Assembly: GCA_016801845.1 (NCBI GenBank)
Contig: CM028916.1
Coordinates: 21,316,014-21,380,013, forward strand
Source of the DNA: Polydactylus sextarius
Taxonomy: Eukaryota; Chordata; Actinopteri; Polynemidae
DNA length: 64,000 nucleotides
Reading direction: 5' to 3'
Both the position numbers and the translations under genes were made by a program. Positions 59,801 through 64,000 of the stretch are shown here, piece by piece. Positions within the stretch are counted from its first letter, which is position 1. The number at the start of each line of letters is the position of its first letter. The notes under the pieces were generated by a model. It was not told the origin of the DNA. It searched no databases and worked only from the letters and a program-made list of their open reading frames with translations.

Positions 59801-61515
59801 TTTTTGAATGATAGGTAGTTCATACTTTGTGTTGGTATAAAAATCATGTGAATTTGGTTTTGAGTGTTTTGCAATTTTGACAGAAAGAGCTATAATAGCA
59901 GTGCAAGTGGCATAGCTCAAAATAAAATTTGACTTATGTGGTAGTGGAAAGGGTCCCTACAGACAAACCAAAGTGTTGTTAACTTTGTAAATGTACAGAC
60001 AGATTCTATAGAAGACTGTTTATGAAGTTGTTTTCCTGTCGATTCCATCTAAATTGTATTATGTATTATTCTGTGTATGTATTGTCGTATACCTTTTGGA
60101 TTGATCCTTGAGTTTGTCAGTAAAGTTGATGAGGATGATGATGAAGATGATGATTATAATCATTGATCTTCGTGCTATACCTACTTTACCTCCTGAGCCA
60201 CAGCAGCCCACCTTTGGGTGGCATTGTCTGACCTCTCCCTGGCACTAATTTGCATTAGGGGACCCTGCCAGGAGCTAATGCACTATACAATGACACCCAG
60301 GGTCATGTAAACACACAAAGTGCTCAACCATTTAAAGGTGAATGATGTCTGGATTTTGGGGGAGGTAGTTATGGAGGTTCTGGTATCTAATATGTATGAC
60401 TCCTGGGTGCCTCTCATTGGTGGTTTTCAGGGTACATGTATAAGACTTCAGGGTAGACCCGGTGCACACTGGAGAAATTGTATCTCTCATCTAGTCTGGG
60501 AACATCTCAGGACCCTTTAGGATAAACTAGAAACTTTTACTGGAAAAAAACCTGGATTGCTATATTGACCTACTGCCTGGAGTTGGTTATATTACATACA
60601 CAACATCAAAAATCATACTTCACGTAATGTGATGTGTAATGTGAATTACTGCAAAATCATCCATTCAGCATCATGGTGGCCAACTGAAATATTGACTTGT
60701 TGGTGGCGTTTTTTTTTTTTACATAATGCAGCCACTCACCATCCTTTTGAAGAGCACCATTTCTAAACAAGTTAGGATGCAATGAGTTTGCTTTCTTAGT
60801 TCAGTCACACAACCAGACATATGGGACAAACTGCTGATGAACATAATCCCCAGATATCACTATGTGTTACCCTCACCATCACCACCATCTCTTGCCCTTT
60901 CTCTGGCATCACATATTGGAATTTCCAACAGTCTTATATGTTATGTTATTAGTAATGCTGTCCCTCTATACCAAAGCTATAGCTAAAAAAACTTTTTTTT
61001 TCATGAAAAATTTCCCATAAAGAATGAATGGGACTAAGTAAAAAACATCATATATTTTCAACATCTACTGCTCTGGCATACTTTCACCTAGAGACATCAT
61101 TAAAACTTTAAATTGTTAACACAAGTCTTGTTTACTGATATGGTATTCAACTTTTTTGATAGGTTGTATACTTTTTGATCAGTCACAGGTAATTGACCAT
61201 TTTTTCGTTACACGGTGCTCACAGCCACAAATTTCACTCTACATGTATAATTTTTTCCAAAGTTGTAGTCACACTTGTTGTGTTTCACACAATGTGTCTA
61301 CATAAATTATAGGATTTAGGGTTTTTTAATTATCAGCCTCTAAGTGACAACTGTACAAGAGAGTCTCATTCACTCCCATTTTAATTTAAAGTTTTTAAAT
61401 CAAAATGGGAGTTTTAAAATTTAAATTTTTAAAAGTTTTTTTTCCCTACAGGGGGATTGTCTAGTTAATATGTACTATACATGTATCTTAGTGTACCTTA
61501 GTACCTTAGTAGTGG
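56873..61515 (+). other. Intron 7, proximal part, no exon found
   Basis: I looked for the exon that should continue C1b and the second membrane domain and saw no matching frame with splice signals. T tracts lie at 59650-59667 and 60709-60720, and a GATGATGATG run near 60129-60150. A hairpin at 61372-61412 is listed separately. Confidence 0.5.
61372..61412. repeat. Long near-perfect hairpin
   Basis: ACTCCCATTTTAATTTAAA is followed almost at once by TTTAAATCAAAATGGGAGT, which pairs with it at all but one position. The loop is about 3 nt. This could be the centre or end of a palindromic element. Confidence 0.85.
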
Positions 61516-61741
61516 GAGATTTCGGGATTCCAAATCAATAACCCAATTCCCTAAAATCACTTAAGAGTGGATCTAGATGTCTGTTTAACCGGGTCAGTTG
61601 AGTCCTACCACATTTGATTGATATAATCAATAAACGGCACCATTCAAACATGTTACATCTCACTCGGCAGAGAAACGAAATGTACCTGACTTTAATACAA
61701 CTAGTGGATCCAAGCTAGCAGCACAAACTATAGGCACTCAG

Positions 61742-63710
61742 CAGAGATGGCACAAAAAATTGGTCTTGAGACAAAGACCGGTCTCAAGACCACAAAGATA
61801 AAACAAGACCAAATAGAGTTGAACCTGACTCAGGCTGGCATCATGGCATCATAACCAATCAAGTGTCACTTTCTTATCTTTTACCATCCCCAATGCTGTG
61901 ACTGACACTTAAAATGGATTCTTTAATTGGTTGGGGGGCTAGTCCTTGTCTTGCCACTGACCCTCTTTGACCTTAGGTTGAACCTCTTTTGTGTTTTTTC
62001 CATTAGTTATATACACATCTTATGCTCTCTTTATGTTTAACTTTTTGGGGCTATAAGACTAAGTATATTATGCCAGACACCATTATGTTTTTAACTCCCT
62101 TTAATAAAGATAATATATTTGAAAAATAATATATTTGTTTTCACACACGTTTATGAGAGAGTTGTGTTTTACAAAGTAATATCTTTGCTGCTCACACACA
62201 CACAGTGCTGCAGTGGTGCTCTTATCTATTGCAGCTCATACACACACAACTCAGGCTTTGTGCTCTGTTTCTCTCTATTATACAGTGCGCAGGCTTTAAC
62301 TGAGCATTAAGTAAAAATTGTTAGTGGTAAGACAATGTGGGGTGGTACAGCGGGGCAGGGCTGACAGGTGCAGCATGGGGGTGGGCCAGACAGCAGCACC
62401 GGCAGCAGCTGCGACTGGCTGCATATTTGTAGTAGGGGGAGAGCCACGTGGAGAACACACAGGATGCCACCGAGCCGAGAAGACCGGGCCGCGCAGCAGC
62501 CGTCGATTTACATTTGTGCGTGTGTGTCAATAAAGGACAACTAAACTGTGATACAGCGAGTGTCTATGTTTATTGTGGGGAGAACCCAGCTGACTGTTAC
62601 ACAATGATTTTTATATAACCATCATAAGTCATAGTATTGATTTTATATATATATACAGGCGCGGCTGGTTCATATGGGCAGGTGGGGCAGCGCCCCTCAA
62701 AAAAATCATGCCCATCCATCGCCCAAAATAGTTCCTCCTAACAATTAATGTTCATTACATAATGACTTGTCTTGTAGTGTATTATTTTGTTCTGTGTGTT
62801 TTTCAACTATTTTGACTCTTTGAAATTGTATTTAGAATGTGAATGTATTTGGTGATTGATTCTCAGTTTAATGTCTAATCGCAGTTGTGGGGAGGACAGG
62901 TCAGCGACCACATTCGTCTGTAGATTTATCATATCACCCTGTTGGCAATGATTGGAACTGCAGGCAGCGCTAATAGAGTCGCATTTGGGCAGGAATGAGT
63001 CTACCCAAAGAACATATTTTGCTGGCACTAGCTCACTGATTGGTCCACTACTAACGTTAGACCTCACGTGACCATAACAACCACGGTGATGGCGCACAGC
63101 TTTGAACCTGCCATAACAAACAGTGTGGAGTTTCTTTTAAAAAAAAAACTTTTTTTTTTTTTATTTGTCTTTGTCATTATAACCTGGCATCTTTGTCATT
63201 CATCAATACTGCTACATATGCTAAATGTATTCAAAATAATTTCTGAAATGTAGGCCTTGCTTGCAGACATTTTTATATTATAGACCTGCTTAGCGCAATT
63301 ATCAGTAGTCACACACTGATAAAATATTGAGATGCTACCAAAATAATTCCCATACAATATTTCCCATCAGGTCTAGAGGGAGTGTTAAGCTTATGAAATA
63401 TAGGCCTAAGGTATAATTATGACAAATCTGGGTGATTTAACCATGAATAGGTTTTACCTAATCATAACGCTTTACAGCAAGGCTTTTTTTGTCCACTTGA
63501 TATGAGTAATCATGTTATGTCAGTTCTAACCGTAGTCTGTTTCCAGTCTTGGTTTTGGATTTGGTCTCGACCAGCCTTGGTCTTTGTCTCGCCTTAGTGT
63601 GTCTGGTCTTGGTCTTGACACTGTCCAGTCTTGGCAGTGTCTTGGTCTTGATACTCTCTGGTCTTGGCAGTGACTTGGTCTTGGTTATGGTGGTCTTGAC
63701 TGCAACACTG
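61742..63710. mobile_element. hAT-type DNA transposon, non-autonomous, with perfect 8-bp target duplication
   Basis: The element begins CAGAGATGGCA at 61742; the reverse complement of its end at 63710 begins CAGTGTTGCAG. GCACTCAG is duplicated exactly at 61734-61741 and 63711-63718, and the related repeat at 20.4 kb shows one GCACTCAG (in reverse, 20458-20465) and no insert. A subterminal hairpin (GGTCTTGAGAC 61762-61772 with GTCTCAAGACC 61781-61791) and a right arm made of GTCTTGG words (63545-63700) are present. No transposase was recognised. Later insertions lie inside, including the solo LTR at 62338-62601 and a segment from 62657 (GGCGCGGCTGGTTCATATGG) that looks like the end of another DNA transposon. 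Confidence 0.8.
62338..62601 (+). mobile_element. Solo LTR with 5-bp target duplication
   Basis: 264 bp beginning TGGGGTGG and ending TGTTACA, hence TG...CA ends, flanked by CAATG at 62333-62337 and 62602-62606. It is GC-rich against an AT-rich background and has an AATAAAGG signal near 62530, so it reads as an LTR on the + strand. No partner LTR or internal gene lies nearby. Confidence 0.7.
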
Positions 63711-63830
63711 GCACTCAGCCACTCTGCAGAAAAGCAAAAATTACCTGACTCACGACCGCCGCCAGAGGACTGGTAACTGCCAGATGACTAGTAACTGCCA
63801 GAGGGCTCATAACCGAGGCTGCTACTTGTA

Positions 63831-64000
63831 GTGGAAAAAGTAAAGAGACTGTGAAAAAGAAGAAAATGTATTTGGTATGTTTATTAATGCTTTCATGAAA
63901 GAGAACCGAAACCAACAGAGTGACAAAGTAATCTGGGAAGCGAGGAAAAGGTGCGGAGTACATCCTCATCAGCATTTTATATGTTGTCGTGGTATACCAT
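63831..64000. other. Right edge of the window, no feature recognised
   Basis: The last 170 bases lie in adcy8 intron 7. They show no exon and no repeat that I can name. Confidence 0.4.

Larger units (their letters stand above)
61518..63830 (+). repeat. Dispersed repeat, copy B (split by a hAT element)
   Basis: Left part 61518-61741 and right part 63711 to about 63830 together match copy A (20345-20955, reversed). The join reads CTATAGGCACTCAG, then GCACTCAGCCACTC after the insert. Where copy A has its SINE, this copy runs through uninterrupted near 61648. The right limit is approximate. Confidence 0.7.

Overview
The window is vertebrate genomic DNA, almost certainly from a ray-finned (teleost) fish. 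It is AT-rich, full of (CA)n, (TA)n and (GATA)n microsatellites, and packed with fish-type mobile elements: L2/CR1-like LINEs, other LINEs, tRNA-derived SINEs, hAT, Tc1/mariner and Penelope-like elements, and solo LTRs. The only single-copy host gene I can support is the 5' half of adcy8, a membrane adenylyl cyclase (type 8), on the + strand. Seven exons lie at 10069-10971, 40526-40675, 45774-45904, 47094-47205, 47862-47989, 53651-53809 and 56397-56667. All junctions are GT-AG and all phases match. They join into 618 uninterrupted codons covering the cytosolic N-terminus with a calmodulin-binding-like helix, the first six-helix membrane domain, the whole C1a cyclase half-domain with both metal-binding aspartates, and the start of C1b. 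The second membrane domain and C2 must lie beyond 64000.

Layout. 1-4680: minus-strand L2/CR1-like LINE with a decayed ORF2 and ORF1 remnant, split by a solo LTR with a 5-bp target duplication. 4700-8390: no gene; a compound microsatellite and a possible LTR edge. 8430-8890: LINE 3' end running into a GA tract. 8890-10068: adcy8 5' flank and leader. 10972-40525: a 29.6-kb first intron that has absorbed many elements. These include a LINE 3' end, SINEs, an intron-bearing pseudogene piece of a multicopy fish family, a Myb/SANT-like fragment, a minus-strand uncharacterised element-type protein gene split by about 3.8 kb, a Penelope-like reverse transcriptase, a 2.7-kb hAT element with a broken transposase, two Tc1 fragments, a GATA-tailed LINE end and a mariner-like MITE.

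40676-56396: introns 2-6 carry a near-identical 487-bp local duplication flanked by a 33-bp target duplication, a TTAA-flanked MITE and a 2.2-kb LINE pseudogene. 56668-64000: intron 7, no exon 8 found. It ends in a nested stack: a dispersed repeat containing a hAT element with a perfect 8-bp target duplication, which itself contains a solo LTR with a 5-bp duplication.

I did not find a bacterial-style system or an intact novel multi-gene system. The least ordinary observations are the templated insertion with its 33-bp duplication in intron 2, the reciprocal 'empty sites' of one repeat family at 20.4 and 61.5 kb, the uncharacterised protein family at 24.1-29.5 kb, and two long hairpins. Family names for repeats rest on remembered motif patterns and visible structure, not on any search.
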